Numbered from the stretch's first letter, positions 1 to 11,037 are shown. The stretch is 64,000 nt of DNA from Gorillibacterium timonense (GCF_001457415.1 NZ_LN881720.1:1-64000), one strand, 5' to 3'. Translations and numbers: made by a program. Notes: generated by a model not told the origin, from the sequence alone.

Positions 1-226
1 GACCGGGATGGACGTACCGCTGGTGTACCAGTTGTTCCGCCAGGAGCATCGCTGGGTAGCCAAGTACGGACGGGATAAGCGCTGAAAGCATCTAAGCGTG
101 AAGCCCCCCTCAAGATGAGATTTCCCAGTTAGTAAGACCCCTGGAAGACGACCAGGTTGATAGGTCCGAGGTGGAAGTGCGGCAACGCATGCAGCTGACG
201 GATACTAATCGGTCGAGGGCTTATCC
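1..226 (+). rRNA. 23S ribosomal RNA, 3' end (partial)
   Basis: The window opens inside the 3' end of 23S rRNA. The conserved terminal block with the TAAGCGCTGAAAGCATCTAA motif (about 74-93) and the final GGTCGAGGGCTTATCC stretch (about 211-226) are readable. The 5' part lies outside the window, and the exact 3' end is placed by analogy with Bacillus 23S to within a few bases. It is followed by a spacer of about 78 bases and then 5S rRNA, the usual bacterial operon order. Confidence 0.97.
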
Positions 227-303
227 ACACAACACACACAGGTAAGAATGTTCCAAGCGAGTTGCTTCGCATCCGGTTTTCAGGGAATAAATATCTCTGA
301 CTG

Positions 304-420
304 TTTGGTGATAATGGCGGAGGGGAACCACGCGTTCCCATCTCGAACACGACCGTTAAGCCCTCCAGCGCCAATGGTACTTGGACCGCAGGGTCCTGGG
401 AGAGTAGGACGTCGCCAAGC
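304..420 (+). rRNA. 5S ribosomal RNA
   Basis: A 117-base 5S rRNA. It begins TTTGGTGATAATGGCGGAGG and ends GGACGTCGCCAAGC, so the two ends pair. The internal CGAACACG and AGTAGGACG blocks are typical of Firmicutes. It lies directly downstream of 23S and is followed by a Rho-independent terminator, so the rRNA operon ends here. Confidence 0.97.
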
Positions 421-430
421 ACAATCAAGT

Positions 431-456
431 CTGCACACACCGTGCAGGCTTTTTTG
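431..456 (+). terminator. rRNA operon terminator
   Basis: Stem CTGCAC (431-436) with GTGCAG (442-447), followed by a C and a run of six T from 450. It lies 10 bases after 5S rRNA. Confidence 0.85.
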
Positions 457-608
457 TTGTTTCAGGGTCCTGGCCAAGCTGGTAAATGCAGAGTGGGGAT
501 GGAAATGAAAAAGCTGTGAAGACTAAGCGAGACAGCAATTTCGGTCGATTTTTGTGTATTCTTTTTCCAAAGTGATAGACCCTTTTTATAATCCACATAA
601 ATGCTGCC

Positions 609-2144
<1,536 letters not shown>

Positions 2145-2235
2145 GCGAGGGATAAATAGTTGAATAAGACCTTCCAAATCGTTCCTACGGGCCTTGATTC
2201 AGCGAGGCGGGGAACGAGGACGTACGGTTCATTCT

Positions 2236-2262
2236 CCGGGAGCGAAAGCTCCCGGTTTTTTC
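2236..2262 (+). terminator. guaB terminator
   Basis: A perfect 8-bp stem CCGGGAGC / GCTCCCGG with a GAAA tetraloop, followed by a T-rich tract. Textbook Rho-independent terminator. Confidence 0.93.
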
Positions 2263-2327
2263 TTTTTTTGCCCCGGGGCCTGTGCTACAATAGGGAAATG
2301 AAATCAAGTAAACCTATAGGAGTGTGA

Positions 2328-3653
2328 ATGGTGAAACGCTTGTCAGGATTGAAGAAAGGTCTCTCTTTGGTGCTCGCTGTGTCCCTGGCGGTAACATTCG
2401 TCCCGCCGTCCTCCTCAAAGGCTTGGGCTGCACCCGAGTTGAAGCTTAATGTGAAATCCGCGATTCTCATCGACGCGGCGAGTGGACAGGTTCTCTATGA
2501 GAATAACGCTGATGTTGCTCTGCCTCCTGCCAGTATGGCTAAGATGATGACTGAATATATCCTTATGGAACAAATCGATAGCGGCAAGTTGGATTGGGAT
2601 ACGATGGTTCATACGAGCCACTATGCGGCAAACGTCGGAGGCTCCGGCGGCATGCTCGCCGAGAACGAGCAATTGTCCGTGAAGGACATGCTCTACGCCC
2701 TTTCTATTTATTCTTCCAATGACGCCGCCGTTGCTCTCGCAGAACATATGGCTGGCAACGAGCAATCGTTCGTGGCGATGATGAACAGCAAGGCGAAGGA
2801 AATCGGCTTGTCGGACAAAACTCATTTTACGAGTGCGACGGGGCTGACCCGGGATGACATCGAGGATCCGGCTTTGAAGGATAATCCTCTCGAAGGCGAC
2901 ACCCTGATGACGGCCCGGGATGCGGCAACGCTTGGCCTGCGCCTCATCAAGGATCATCCGGACATTCTGGAATTCACGAAGATTCCGCGCAAGAAGCTGC
3001 GCGAGTCTGATCAATATCCGATGGAGAACTGGAACTGGATGCTGGAGGGAAAGGTGAACTCCGAATTCCAAAAGCAGTTCGCCTATCAAGGAATGGATGG
3101 ACTGAAGACGGGCAGCACCGATGCGGCGGGTTACTGCTTCACCGGAACGGCGCTGCGGAACGGCGTGCGGCTGGTTAGCGTCGTCATGAACGCCCAATCG
3201 ACGAAGAAGAATCCGAACAAGCAGGAACGGGAAGCGGCGCGCTTCATCGAGACACGCAAGCTGCTCGATTACGGCTTCAATAACTTTGAAACGAAGACGG
3301 TCGTCACGAAGGACACCGCGGTAGATGCTTTGCCGACGGTCGCGGTCAAGAAGGGACTCAAGAAAACCGTTCCGGTGGTGACCGAGGGCGATGTCTCCAT
3401 GGTTCTCATGAAGGGCGCCAAGGACACCGAAATCAAGAAGGTAAGCGTCGATACAACGAATGGCAAGCTCACCGCCCCGGTCAAGAAGGGCCAGGAAGTG
3501 GGAACCATGACGGTTACTTACGGCAAAGTCACCAAGACGGTCAAACTGGTTGCCGCTGAGGATGTCAAGAAGGCGGGAGCGTTCCGCTTGTTCTTCCGCA
3601 GCGTGGGAAGCTTCTTCTCCCGTCTTGGAGATACCATCAAGGGTTGGTTTTAA
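2328..3653 (+). CDS. dacA: D-alanyl-D-alanine carboxypeptidase (PBP5 type)
   Basis: Removes the terminal D-Ala from peptidoglycan stem peptides outside the membrane. 441 residues. Seen: signal peptide to about residue 34 (ends AWA), the penicillin-binding triad SMAK (Ser69-Lys72), SSN (129-131) and KTG (260-262), a C-terminal beta-rich domain, and a final amphipathic helix ([15 protein letters not shown]...) that anchors the protein to the membrane face. AGGAG lies 5 bases before ATG 2328 and 8 before GTG 2331, so either codon may start. An extended -10 (TGC-TACAAT, 2283-2291) lies just upstream. The pdxST genes follow. Confidence 0.95.
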   Translation: MVKRLSGLKKGLSLVLAVSLAVTFVPPSSSKAWAAPELKLNVKSAILIDAASGQVLYENNADVALPPASMAKMMTEYILMEQIDSGKLDWDTMVHTSHYAANVGGSGGMLAENEQLSVKDMLYALSIYSSNDAAVALAEHMAGNEQSFVAMMNSKAKEIGLSDKTHFTSATGLTRDDIEDPALKDNPLEGDTLMTARDAATLGLRLIKDHPDILEFTKIPRKKLRESDQYPMENWNWMLEGKVNSEFQKQFAYQGMDGLKTGSTDAAGYCFTGTALRNGVRLVSVVMNAQSTKKNPNKQEREAARFIETRKLLDYGFNNFETKTVVTKDTAVDALPTVAVKKGLKKTVPVVTEGDVSMVLMKGAKDTEIKKVSVDTTNGKLTAPVKKGQEVGTMTVTYGKVTKTVKLVAAEDVKKAGAFRLFFRSVGSFFSRLGDTIKGWF

Positions 3654-3706
3654 GCGAGTCAAACCATAAAGGAGCCGTACATTGCTGTAATTGGAGGGGG
3701 CGCACA

Positions 3707-4600
3707 ATGGCAAACGAAACGGGAAAGGGAACAACGACCGTCAAACGCGGAATGGCCGAAATGCAAAAGGGCGGCGTCATCATGGACGTCATGAACGCGG
3801 AGCAAGCCAAGATTGCCGAGGAGGCGGGAGCTTCCGCCGTCATGGCGCTTGAGCGCGTGCCTGCCGACATTCGCGCCGCAGGTGGAGTGGCCCGTATGGC
3901 GGATCCGACGATTGTCGAGCAAGTCATGAAGGTGGTTTCCATCCCCGTTATGGCGAAAGCCCGCATCGGTCATTTTGTCGAAGCTAAGGTGCTGGAAGCG
4001 CTCGGCGTCGATTATATCGACGAAAGCGAAGTGCTCACTCCGGCGGATGATTTGTTCCACATCAACAAGCGGGATTTCACGGTACCATTCGTTTGCGGAG
4101 CCCGCGACCTTGGGGAAGCGCTGCGCCGGATCGGCGAAGGCGCCTCGATGATCCGGACGAAGGGCGAACCGGGAACGGGCAATATCGTCGAAGCGGTTCG
4201 CCATATGCGGATGATGGTTTCCCAGATGCGCAAGGTGCAGGCGATGTCCAAGGACGAGTTGATGGCGGAAGCCAAAAACCTCGGGGCGCCTTATGAGCTG
4301 CTTCTGCAAGTCCATGAGACAGGCAAGCTCCCGGTCGTCAACTTCGCAGCCGGCGGTGTGGCGACTCCCGCAGATGCAGCCCTCATGATGCATCTCGGCG
4401 CGGACGGGGTCTTCGTCGGTTCCGGTATCTTCAAATCGGACAGCCCGGAGAAGTTTGCCAAGGCTATTGTGGAAGCGACGACGCATTACACGGATTTCGG
4501 CTTGATTGCCGAGCTCTCGAAAAACCTCGGTACCCCGATGAAGGGGATCGAGATCTCGAAGCTGAATGCGTCCGAGCGGATGCAGGAGCGCGGCTGGTAA
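3707..4600 (+). CDS. pdxS: pyridoxal 5'-phosphate synthase, lyase subunit PdxS
   Basis: Builds PLP from ribose 5-phosphate, glyceraldehyde 3-phosphate and ammonia delivered by PdxT. 297 residues, a (beta/alpha)8 barrel. Seen: Asp27 in IMDVMN, Lys84 in MAKARIGH (equivalent to the Schiff-base Lys81 of the B. subtilis enzyme) and Lys152 in IRTKGEPG. The start is ATG 3707, with GGAGGGGG 7 bases upstream; an in-frame extension to 3644 lacks a ribosome site and would overlap dacA. The partner pdxT follows after a 160-base structured gap. Confidence 0.97.
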   Translation: MANETGKGTTTVKRGMAEMQKGGVIMDVMNAEQAKIAEEAGASAVMALERVPADIRAAGGVARMADPTIVEQVMKVVSIPVMAKARIGHFVEAKVLEALGVDYIDESEVLTPADDLFHINKRDFTVPFVCGARDLGEALRRIGEGASMIRTKGEPGTGNIVEAVRHMRMMVSQMRKVQAMSKDELMAEAKNLGAPYELLLQVHETGKLPVVNFAAGGVATPADAALMMHLGADGVFVGSGIFKSDSPEKFAKAIVEATTHYTDFGLIAELSKNLGTPMKGIEISKLNASERMQERGW

Positions 4601-4618
4601 ACGGAAGCCGCACATAGC

Positions 4619-4710
4619 GGTGATCCAGACCCATCCGTTTGTGGAACGAGCTGGATTGGCATAGCTAACGGATCGCCAGGCGGGCTCCCGTTTTATGAGG
4701 GAGTCTTTTC
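4619..4710 (+). other. structured intergenic RNA region between pdxS and pdxT
   Basis: The gap carries several pairing options: 4619-4626 with 4670-4677 (8 bp with one G-U), 4633-4639 with 4667-4673 (7 bp), and 4622-4628 with 4651-4657. The first and third exclude each other. A further stem GGCTCCC (4683-4689) / GGGAGTC (4699-4705) is followed by TTTTC, like a weak terminator. It does not match a T-box, which would have a GGTGGNACCGCG block. It may set the PdxS to PdxT ratio; this is inference. Confidence 0.4.
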
Positions 4711-4760
4711 GGGAAGAATCAGGATAGATCCGGATGATACAGGGTAGAGGAGAGACCCGT

Positions 4761-5336
4761 ATGAAGATCGGAGTATTGGCGCTGCAAGGCGCTGTGGCAG
4801 AGCATATGGTCATGATGACGCGAGCGGGAGCAGAAGCCGTTCCGGTGAAACGGACGGATGAGCTGGCCGAGCTGGACGGGCTGATCATTCCCGGCGGGGA
4901 GAGCACGACCATCGGCAAGCTGATCCGTACCTACGGCTTTACCGAGCCGCTGCGGGAATTTTCCATGGAGCGAAGGCCGATCTTTGGCACCTGCGCGGGG
5001 CTTATTATCTTGGCCAAGCAGATTACCGGCCAAGCCGACACGCATCTGAATTTAATGGACATTCGAGTCGCCCGAAATGCCTTCGGCCGCCAGCGGGAGA
5101 GCTTTGAGACCGATCTGCCGGTAAAGGGCATCGAGGAGCCGATCCGTGCCGTTTTCATCCGCGCGCCTTTGATCGAGGAAGTGGGCGAAGGAGTGGAAGT
5201 GCTCGCCAAGCACCGGGACGACATTGTCGCGGCGCGACAGGAGCATCTGCTCGCAGCCAGCTTTCACCCCGAGCTGACGGAGGATCATCGGCTGCATGCG
5301 TATTTTGCCGATATGGTGCGCAAGTATCGGAGATGA
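4761..5336 (+). CDS. pdxT: pyridoxal 5'-phosphate synthase, glutaminase subunit PdxT
   Basis: Hydrolyses glutamine and channels ammonia to PdxS in the PLP synthase complex. 191 residues, class I-like glutaminase. Seen: PGGES at residues 44-48, nucleophile Cys78 in GTCAG, and the His169/Glu171 pair in SFHPEL completing the triad. The start is ATG 4761, behind GAGGAGAG; the in-frame ATG at 4734 has no ribosome site. It follows pdxS and precedes serS, the same order as yaaD-yaaE-serS in B. subtilis. Confidence 0.97.
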   Translation: MKIGVLALQGAVAEHMVMMTRAGAEAVPVKRTDELAELDGLIIPGGESTTIGKLIRTYGFTEPLREFSMERRPIFGTCAGLIILAKQITGQADTHLNLMDIRVARNAFGRQRESFETDLPVKGIEEPIRAVFIRAPLIEEVGEGVEVLAKHRDDIVAARQEHLLAASFHPELTEDHRLHAYFADMVRKYRR

Positions 5337-5419
5337 TTTGCCGATAGTAGGAGTAGAGTTGTTAAGAGTGAACAGGCTGTTTCGGCCTGATATTTGTACC
5401 CCTTTGGGAGGAATCTTAC

Positions 5420-6700
5420 GTGTTTGACGTGAAGCTGTTGAGAAATCAGTATGAGGAAGTAAAAGCATCGCTTGAAAATCGAGGTAAGCCGCTGCCGGAT
5501 TTGGCGAGATTCGCTGATCTGGACAAGAGCCGCCGGGAGAAGCTCCAGGAGACGGAGCAGCTCAAGAATCGCCGCAACACCGTATCCCAAGAAGTCGCCG
5601 CGAAGAAGCGGGCCGGGGAGGACGCGGAAGGACTCATTCTGGAAATGCGCGAGGTCTCTGACCGGATCAAGGAACTGGATGAAGAAATCCGCGTGCTGGA
5701 AACGGATCTGAATGTCATCGTCATGTCGCTGCCGAATCTGCCCCATGCTTCGACTCCGGTGGGCAAGAGCGAAGACGACAACGTGGAAATTCGCCGTCAT
5801 GGGGAGCCGAAGGCATTCCCGTTCGCGCCAAAGGCTCACTGGGAGCTGGCGCAGGAGCTTGGCATTCTCGATTTTGAAGCGGCAGCTAAGGTAACCGGTT
5901 CGCGTTTCGTGTTCTACAAGGGACTTGGAGCGCGTCTGGAGCGAGCTCTGATGAACTTCATGATGGACCTGCATAGCAATGAGCATGGCTACGAGGAGAT
6001 GCTTCCTCCTTATATCGTAAACCGTGACAGCCTGACCGGAACGGGCCAGCTGCCGAAGTTCGAAGAGGATGTCTTCAAGCTGGATGGCATGGATTACTTC
6101 CTGATTCCGACGGCGGAAGTGCCGGTTACGAATTACCACCGGGATGATATCTTGAGTGGGGAAGAGCTTCCGAAGAACTTCGTGGCCTTCAGCGCCTGCT
6201 TCCGTTCGGAAGCGGGATCAGCGGGACGCGATACCCGCGGCCTCATCCGCCAGCATCAATTCAACAAGGTAGAGCTCGTCAAGCTGGTGAAGCCGGAGAC
6301 CTCCTACGACGAATTGGAAAAGCTGACGAACGACGCCGAACGCGTACTTCAGCTCCTCGGCCTTCCTTACCGTGTACTGAGCCTCTGTACGGGCGATATC
6401 GGCTTCTCGTCGGCCAAGACATATGATCTGGAGGTCTGGCTGCCGAACAGCAACATGTACCGGGAAATCTCCTCCTGCTCCAACTTCGAGGATTTCCAAG
6501 CGCGGCGTGCTAACATCCGCTTCCGCCGCGACTCCAAGGCGAAGCCGGAATTCGTGCACACGCTGAACGGCTCGGGGCTTGCAGTCGGGCGCTCCGTCGC
6601 GGCCATTCTGGAGAACGGACAGCAGGAGGACGGCAGCGTCGTCATTCCGGAGGCGCTCGTGCCGTATATGGGCGGAGTGCGCGTCATCACGAAGAAATAA
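5420..6700 (+). CDS. serS: seryl-tRNA synthetase
   Basis: Charges tRNA-Ser with serine. 426 residues. Seen: the N-terminal two-helix coiled-coil arm (residues about 30-105, rich in K/E), then the class II catalytic core with the TAEVP motif, the [21 protein letters not shown] motif 2 region and motif 3 [16 protein letters not shown]. The start is GTG 5420 with GGGAGGA eight bases upstream. No T-box leader was recognised in the 83-base gap before it. A serine tRNA gene follows 110 bases downstream. Confidence 0.97.
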   Translation: MFDVKLLRNQYEEVKASLENRGKPLPDLARFADLDKSRREKLQETEQLKNRRNTVSQEVAAKKRAGEDAEGLILEMREVSDRIKELDEEIRVLETDLNVIVMSLPNLPHASTPVGKSEDDNVEIRRHGEPKAFPFAPKAHWELAQELGILDFEAAAKVTGSRFVFYKGLGARLERALMNFMMDLHSNEHGYEEMLPPYIVNRDSLTGTGQLPKFEEDVFKLDGMDYFLIPTAEVPVTNYHRDDILSGEELPKNFVAFSACFRSEAGSAGRDTRGLIRQHQFNKVELVKLVKPETSYDELEKLTNDAERVLQLLGLPYRVLSLCTGDIGFSSAKTYDLEVWLPNSNMYREISSCSNFEDFQARRANIRFRRDSKAKPEFVHTLNGSGLAVGRSVAAILENGQQEDGSVVIPEALVPYMGGVRVITKK

Positions 6701-6809
6701 GACGGCCTTCCATTGCTGAAAATAAACATTGAATCATCCGCTTTCCGTATGGTAAAATTGCTTGTGCTGCACCTGGCTTACAGCAGAAAGCCGACGGAAA
6801 GCACCGCCT

Positions 6810-6896
<87 letters not shown>

Positions 6897-6913
6897 TTCT
6901 TTTAAAGAGGCTT

Positions 6914-6940
6914 AACCCCCAGTTTGACTGGGGGTTTTTA
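6914..6940 (+). terminator. tRNA-Ser terminator
   Basis: A perfect 10-bp stem AACCCCCAGT / ACTGGGGGTT with a TTG loop, followed by TTTATTTT. Confidence 0.93.
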
Positions 6941-6965
6941 TTTTATATAAACGCTATACAGCTAG

Positions 6966-7056
6966 TACGCTGTCAACTCAAAAACCGTGGTTATGGCCCC
7001 CCTTCTCATACCGATTGACGCCGCTTCGTATCCACACGATTAAGGTTGACAGCGTA
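6966..7056. repeat. 12-bp inverted repeat pair in a 230-base gap
   Basis: TACGCTGTCAAC (6966-6977) recurs inverted at 7045-7056. The segment 6945-7176 holds no gene. The inverted ends could be those of a small non-autonomous element or of a decayed insertion, or only a long-range stem; no target duplication was identified. Confidence 0.4.
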
Positions 7057-7176
7057 TTAGAGCGTGTCTGCAAACCCATGAAACGGTCCAATCGCAGGTG
7101 AGAGTTGTCTGAAGTTTAGCCATTTTTGGCTATAGTCAGAGAAACTGATCCTGGAGCCAAGATCTAAGGTTCTCTG

Positions 7177-7821
7177 TTACTCTCCAAGCCTACGAAGCAA
7201 ATCCTTTTTCTTCAGCCCGTTCTTCTTCGCCTGCGGATGCCAAAACCCACGGTCCGCCGATATGCGCCAAGCAAACCGCGGGAAATTCGGACTGAATAGC
7301 ATCGGATCTCCGCTGTCCCGCGTTAGGATCGCTTGAGCGAGGCGATCCATCGCTTTGCCGAGGTTTTTGAGCGGCCCCTGCCCGAGCGGGACTTTCTCCA
7401 TGAAATCGAGCATTTCTCCGGCTCCTTGACCGATTCCTTGACCGAAATGAAGCCCGCAGCGAGCACACCAGTTTTTGATGATGTCCATCGCGATGTGGTT
7501 TTGCTTCCCCTCATAAAATCCGTTGTTTAGGATGACATAGACGTAGATGTCTTTCTCCTGATCCTGCTTTCGGTATTCCTCAAAAACAGTCAGCATTCGG
7601 AACAACTGAGACGGAATGGCATCAATGTAGAGGGGAAAGGAAAGAACCAGCACATCCATACGGCACAGCTCCTGAACCTGCTCCTCGGTCAACGGGGTTT
7701 TGTTGACTTTGTAGTGGGAGAGTTCATTTCCGTTCTGGATCAGCGGTTCAAGGGCTTTCAACAGCCGACCGGAATTGTTCTTCCCGAGCTTGGGACTCCC
7801 GTTTATCATGGCAATTTTCAT
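7177..7821 (-). CDS. flavodoxin-like NAD(P)H-dependent oxidoreductase
   Basis: A 214-residue cytoplasmic flavodoxin-fold protein, probably FMN-binding. Seen: the opening beta strand and phosphate loop MINGSPKLGKNNSGRLL, and the second conserved block VLVLSFPLYIDAIPSQL that fits the flavin-facing loop of this family. The substrate is unknown. Its start overlaps the stop of the upstream flavoprotein gene by 4 bases (ATGA), so translation is probably coupled. It is the last gene of a TetR-led three-gene operon. Confidence 0.8.
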   Translation of the reverse strand: MKIAMINGSPKLGKNNSGRLLKALEPLIQNGNELSHYKVNKTPLTEEQVQELCRMDVLVLSFPLYIDAIPSQLFRMLTVFEEYRKQDQEKDIYVYVILNNGFYEGKQNHIAMDIIKNWCARCGLHFGQGIGQGAGEMLDFMEKVPLGQGPLKNLGKAMDRLAQAILTRDSGDPMLFSPNFPRFAWRISADRGFWHPQAKKNGLKKKDLLRRLGE

Positions 7822-8321
7822 TGGAGCACCCCCTTCAGTTCTTGCAGGCTGTTGTGGAAGTGGACATGGTTTTCCTTGGCGTAAAAGTTAATCGCATTCG
7901 CAGCGACCAGCGACTTCGCCGTCTCCCGCTCCGCCTCGGTGATGTCATCGCCATAAAAGTGCACATTAAGCTCAAAATGATTGTCGTAGCGGTTCTTGTG
8001 ATGGGTTTCTCCGTTCAAGGTAGCGAAATAGGGCAGCAAATAGGGGATGCTCCTGTCCCAAACATTGCGTACAAACGGGCTGTAGCTTCCATACAGGCAG
8101 CGACTGACGATGACCAGCTCATCGCACTTGGACAGCCGTTCTCCCATTTGCTGATAGCCGTCCTTCAGCACACATACCCCCGGTGTCTTGATCCAGCACC
8201 CGAAGCAGCCGATGCAGTGACGGATTCGGCCATTGTCCGATACAACGATAGTGTCCGCGTCCACTTCTCCGTACCATGTCTCAAATTCCCGCTGCTCCAA
8301 ATCATGAACGAGCATCTTCAT
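7818..8321 (-). CDS. iron-sulfur flavoprotein-like NAD(P)H oxidoreductase
   Basis: A 167-residue flavodoxin-like protein with a compact cysteine cluster Cys36-x2-Cys39-x2-Cys42-x7-Cys50. This resembles the [4Fe-4S] motif of the iron-sulfur flavoprotein (Isf) family, which passes electrons between an iron-sulfur cluster and FMN. Start choice: ATG 8321 has GGGAGGA at good spacing, while the ATG two codons upstream (8327) is too close to it. It overlaps the end of the TetR gene by about 20 bases and the next flavoprotein by 4. The physiological acceptor is not known; quinone, flavin or nitro-compound reduction is possible. Confidence 0.75.
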   Translation of the reverse strand: MKMLVHDLEQREFETWYGEVDADTIVVSDNGRIRHCIGCFGCWIKTPGVCVLKDGYQQMGERLSKCDELVIVSRCLYGSYSPFVRNVWDRSIPYLLPYFATLNGETHHKNRYDNHFELNVHFYGDDITEAERETAKSLVAANAINFYAKENHVHFHNSLQELKGVLQ

Positions 8322-8907
8322 GGTCATTCCTCCCCATTTGAGTGACAAACGTGAATACGTCCTGCCAATCCCCGGAATAGTGAATCCCTTTGCTGGTGAC
8401 CAGTGAGGCAATCCCGTGTACCATTGACCAGAGGGCCAGTAGCGCCTTCGTATCGTCCTCTTCCTTCAGATTCATGCTGCGGAATACTTGATTAGCGGTA
8501 GCTTTAAATACGGCGAAAGGAGGGTACAGATCGTCGGCTTCCTGCTTACCTTCCAGATCGATGGATATCGAGGAGTGATAATAGAGAAAGGGGAAATACG
8601 CCGGGTTTTCTTCGAAAAACGCGATGTAGGCTTTGCCCAGCGAGGAAATGGCCTGAAGGCTGTCTTCCGCCCCTTGAATAGAAGCTCTTAATTTATCCGT
8701 AAAGCGCTCGGTTACATGCTCGCTCATGGCGGAAATCAGCTCTTTCACATCTTTAAAGTGGCTGTAAGGAGCGGCATGGCTGACCTCGCATCTCGCTGCT
8801 ACCTTACGCAGGGAAAAGCCGCTGATCCCTTCTTCGTTGAGAAGCTCGATTCCGGCTTCGATGAGCTGATTGCGCAGGTCGCCATGGTGGTATGGTTTTT
8901 CCTTCAT
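8302..8907 (-). CDS. TetR/AcrR family transcriptional regulator
   Basis: A 201-residue DNA-binding repressor. An N-terminal helix-turn-helix at about residues 10-55 carries the LRKVAARCEVSHAAPYSHF motif; the C-terminal ligand domain is the variable type. The start is ATG 8907 with AAGGGAG upstream; the longer in-frame reading to 9084 would run through the promoter. It is the first gene of the operon with the two flavoproteins and lies directly behind a perfect palindrome covering its promoter, so it is likely autoregulated and derepressed by a redox-active or electrophilic compound (inference). Confidence 0.9.
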   Translation of the reverse strand: MKEKPYHHGDLRNQLIEAGIELLNEEGISGFSLRKVAARCEVSHAAPYSHFKDVKELISAMSEHVTERFTDKLRASIQGAEDSLQAISSLGKAYIAFFEENPAYFPFLYYHSSISIDLEGKQEADDLYPPFAVFKATANQVFRSMNLKEEDDTKALLALWSMVHGIASLVTSKGIHYSGDWQDVFTFVTQMGRNDHEDARS

Positions 8908-8929
8908 GTGCAAAAATCTCCCTTTTGTT

Positions 8930-8975
8930 ATCTTGACAGTGTAAAGATACTCTTTAATCTTTACACTGTCAAGAT
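8930..8975 (-). promoter_or_regulatory. palindromic operator over the TetR operon promoter
   Basis: Two perfect 18-base inverted arms (8930-8947 and 8958-8975) flank a 10-base centre. On the minus strand the right arm carries TTGACA (8973-8968), with TATCTT as the -10 after 17 bases. Repressor binding here would block RNA polymerase. The plus strand also shows TTGACA (8933-8938), so divergent control of the hydrolase at 9153 is possible. Confidence 0.85.
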
Positions 8976-9152
8976 GATTGCCAAAGAAAAGGTTCCGGCA
9001 ACTGAAAAAAAGAGTATGATAGGTATAATTGGCAGGGAATCCTTCCCTTTGCCGCAAAGCTAATAAATCGCATGATGATGACAAATGACATCCAAGAACA
9101 CGGTCAGCCCTAATCGAGTGGATACGGACAGCGTTCTGGAAGGAGATATACG

Positions 9153-9794
9153 ATGAGAGGCCTCTTTCTCTCTGGAATCAAATGCAAGCCGAGCATCTGG
9201 TCGCGAACCGATGACCTGCTTTCGCATCTCAGCATCGACTATGTTGAATATCCTCATTCCGTTACACAAGAAGCAAATTCCGTTTCGGATTTGACCAAAT
9301 GGGTTTTGGCCACCTATCGGAACACGCCTTATGATTTTGTAGTTGGCCATAGCATGGGAGGAATCATCGCCTTGGAGCTTGCGGCGGATTGGGGCTTTGC
9401 CTGCCGCCGGATCATTCTAGTCGATACCAACCTAAAGCCGGCCAATCCATTCTATCGGAATCTGCTTACTCCCCGACACATGGAGGAATATGGGGATGAG
9501 CTCATTCAGGTCATGCAGGCCGAGGCGCCTTATTATCGAGAAGAATTAAGGAGTTCCCTACAAGCTGACTTTGATTATTCCAGCTATGTCCGGAGGGCCT
9601 CTCAAGAGATCTATGCCATCTATGGGGACCGGGGGCAGCATGGGTATCCGGATCGGATTCGCGATCTATGCTTGGATGAGGATGTAGCGGAGCGGATTTC
9701 CTTTGCGTTCGTTGAAGATGCGTGCCATATGCCGATGATGGAGAATCCGCAAGCGTTGGCCGAAACAATATCCAATATCGTAAGCGGCACTTAA
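9153..9794 (+). CDS. alpha/beta hydrolase
   Basis: A 213-residue cytoplasmic serine hydrolase, substrate unknown. Seen: nucleophile elbow GHSMGG with Ser67 and a C-terminal catalytic histidine near residue 192 (ACHMPMMENP). It lacks the usual N-terminal HG oxyanion motif; instead it opens with LFLSGIKCKPSIW, where the SGI loop may serve. The ribosome site AAGGAGAT is strong. It stands alone, divergent from the TetR operon, and could share that operator. Confidence 0.8.
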   Translation: MRGLFLSGIKCKPSIWSRTDDLLSHLSIDYVEYPHSVTQEANSVSDLTKWVLATYRNTPYDFVVGHSMGGIIALELAADWGFACRRIILVDTNLKPANPFYRNLLTPRHMEEYGDELIQVMQAEAPYYREELRSSLQADFDYSSYVRRASQEIYAIYGDRGQHGYPDRIRDLCLDEDVAERISFAFVEDACHMPMMENPQALAETISNIVSGT

Positions 9795-9951
9795 GAACAT
9801 GCGAGGTGAATGCTCCCTTGGATCAGAACCGGGTGCGCCGGAACCACACCCCGGATATGCCTCGCAGCCGAGAGCGACCCGCGTTTTTGAGTTGAACGTG
9901 TACCCGATAGAATAAACTCACTCACAATTCGGTACAAGGAGGGGATTGGAT

Positions 9952-10575
9952 ATGGGGGATCATCCCTGGAAAAGCGTACCTCTGAAGGACTATGAGGCGC
10001 ATATGAGTCTGCCTGGTGTACATCAGCTGCAGACGTTGAATGCCATCATGAAGGATCAATTGAATCGGTATCCGGTGGAAACGGCGGCCATCGCGGGAGT
10101 TGCCGGAGGGAACGGTCTGGAGCACGTGGTCGATTCGAAGCTCAGGACCGTCTACGGCCTGGATCTCAATCAGGAGTATCTGGATGTGTGTCGAGAGCGA
10201 TTTCACCATCTTGAAAAGCGCCTCGTGATGCTTCAGGTTGATCTGTCGGATGAGAGGGAGTCGCTGCCGGAAGTCGAGCTCGTGATCGCCAATCTGTTTA
10301 TCGAGTATGTGGGAGTGGGTGTTTTTGCCGAACAAGCAGGTAAAACGTCTCCTCGTTACCTGTCCTGTGTCATCCAGAAAAATCTGGATACGGAGTTCGT
10401 CTCGGAATCGCCCTATGCCGATTCTTTCTCAGGCCTTGCGTGTGTACATTGGAATATCAATGCTGAGGAATTGACCGACAGCTTGCGCCGCGTCGGGTAT
10501 GAGCGGACGCTGATGGAGGACTACCCGCTGCCGAACGGCAAAAAGCTGATCCGGCTCGATTATCGGGTGGGATAA
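9952..10575 (+). CDS. class I SAM-dependent methyltransferase
   Basis: A 207-residue protein with a Rossmann-type SAM site: AAIAGVAGGNGLEHV at residues 45-59 (motif I), the acidic strand end VYGLDLNQEYLDVC that would bind the ribose, and DLSDERESL. The substrate cannot be told. The start is ATG 9952, behind AAGGAGGGG; a TTG at 9946 is too close to that site. A hypothetical protein gene follows after 45 bases. Confidence 0.8.
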   Translation: MGDHPWKSVPLKDYEAHMSLPGVHQLQTLNAIMKDQLNRYPVETAAIAGVAGGNGLEHVVDSKLRTVYGLDLNQEYLDVCRERFHHLEKRLVMLQVDLSDERESLPEVELVIANLFIEYVGVGVFAEQAGKTSPRYLSCVIQKNLDTEFVSESPYADSFSGLACVHWNINAEELTDSLRRVGYERTLMEDYPLPNGKKLIRLDYRVG

Positions 10576-10620
10576 GAATGCTCCGTTTTACAAAAAGTAA
10601 GAGCGGAGGTGGCGAAGCCC

Positions 10621-10965
10621 ATGAGCGAGGATCTTATACCCATCGTGAACGACCGTCTGATTGCCGGTTGGCGTGAGCATTTGCCGGAATGCCTGAATCC
10701 GAACGACGAGGCGGAGGTTCAATTGGACGGACACGACCCGAACCTCTTGCGGATTCATATCGTTACGGAAGGGCGCTCCGGATACACGTTTGATTTTACC
10801 GTCCGCTACTTGGATGACCGGGAAATCGAGGTCGGCTTCGTCGATGTGGACCAAGAGGGAAGAACGGCCGATGAACGGACTGACAAGATTCAGGCGTTAA
10901 TCGAGGACTATGTTCGGCACCTTCATGAATGCGCCCAAATCCTGCAGCGGGTAACCCATGCTTAA
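10621..10965 (+). CDS. hypothetical protein
   Basis: A 114-residue acidic, soluble protein with no signal peptide or membrane helix and no family I recognise. It is rich in Asp, Glu and Arg (for example DDREIEVGFVDVDQEGR). The ribosome site GGAGG sits 11 bases before ATG 10621; GTG 10609 overlaps it and is less likely. It lies between a methyltransferase and small spore-type genes on the same strand. Confidence 0.65.
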   Translation: MSEDLIPIVNDRLIAGWREHLPECLNPNDEAEVQLDGHDPNLLRIHIVTEGRSGYTFDFTVRYLDDREIEVGFVDVDQEGRTADERTDKIQALIEDYVRHLHECAQILQRVTHA

Positions 10966-11037
10966 CGCTTGAGGGAGAATCATGGACGAGGCCGGGACCA
11001 AACCGGAGAAGATGAACATTCGAAGGGGGTGGTGACC

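Noticed and set aside
2415..3734. A 439-codon minus-strand frame opposite dacA
   Set aside because: Antisense shadow of a well-defined penicillin-binding protein gene.
3659..4918. A long minus-strand frame opposite pdxS
   Set aside because: PdxS is certain on the plus strand; the antisense protein has no recognisable features.
5337..5419. Possible serine T-box before serS
   Set aside because: The gap is only 83 bases and no T-box sequence or specifier loop was found.
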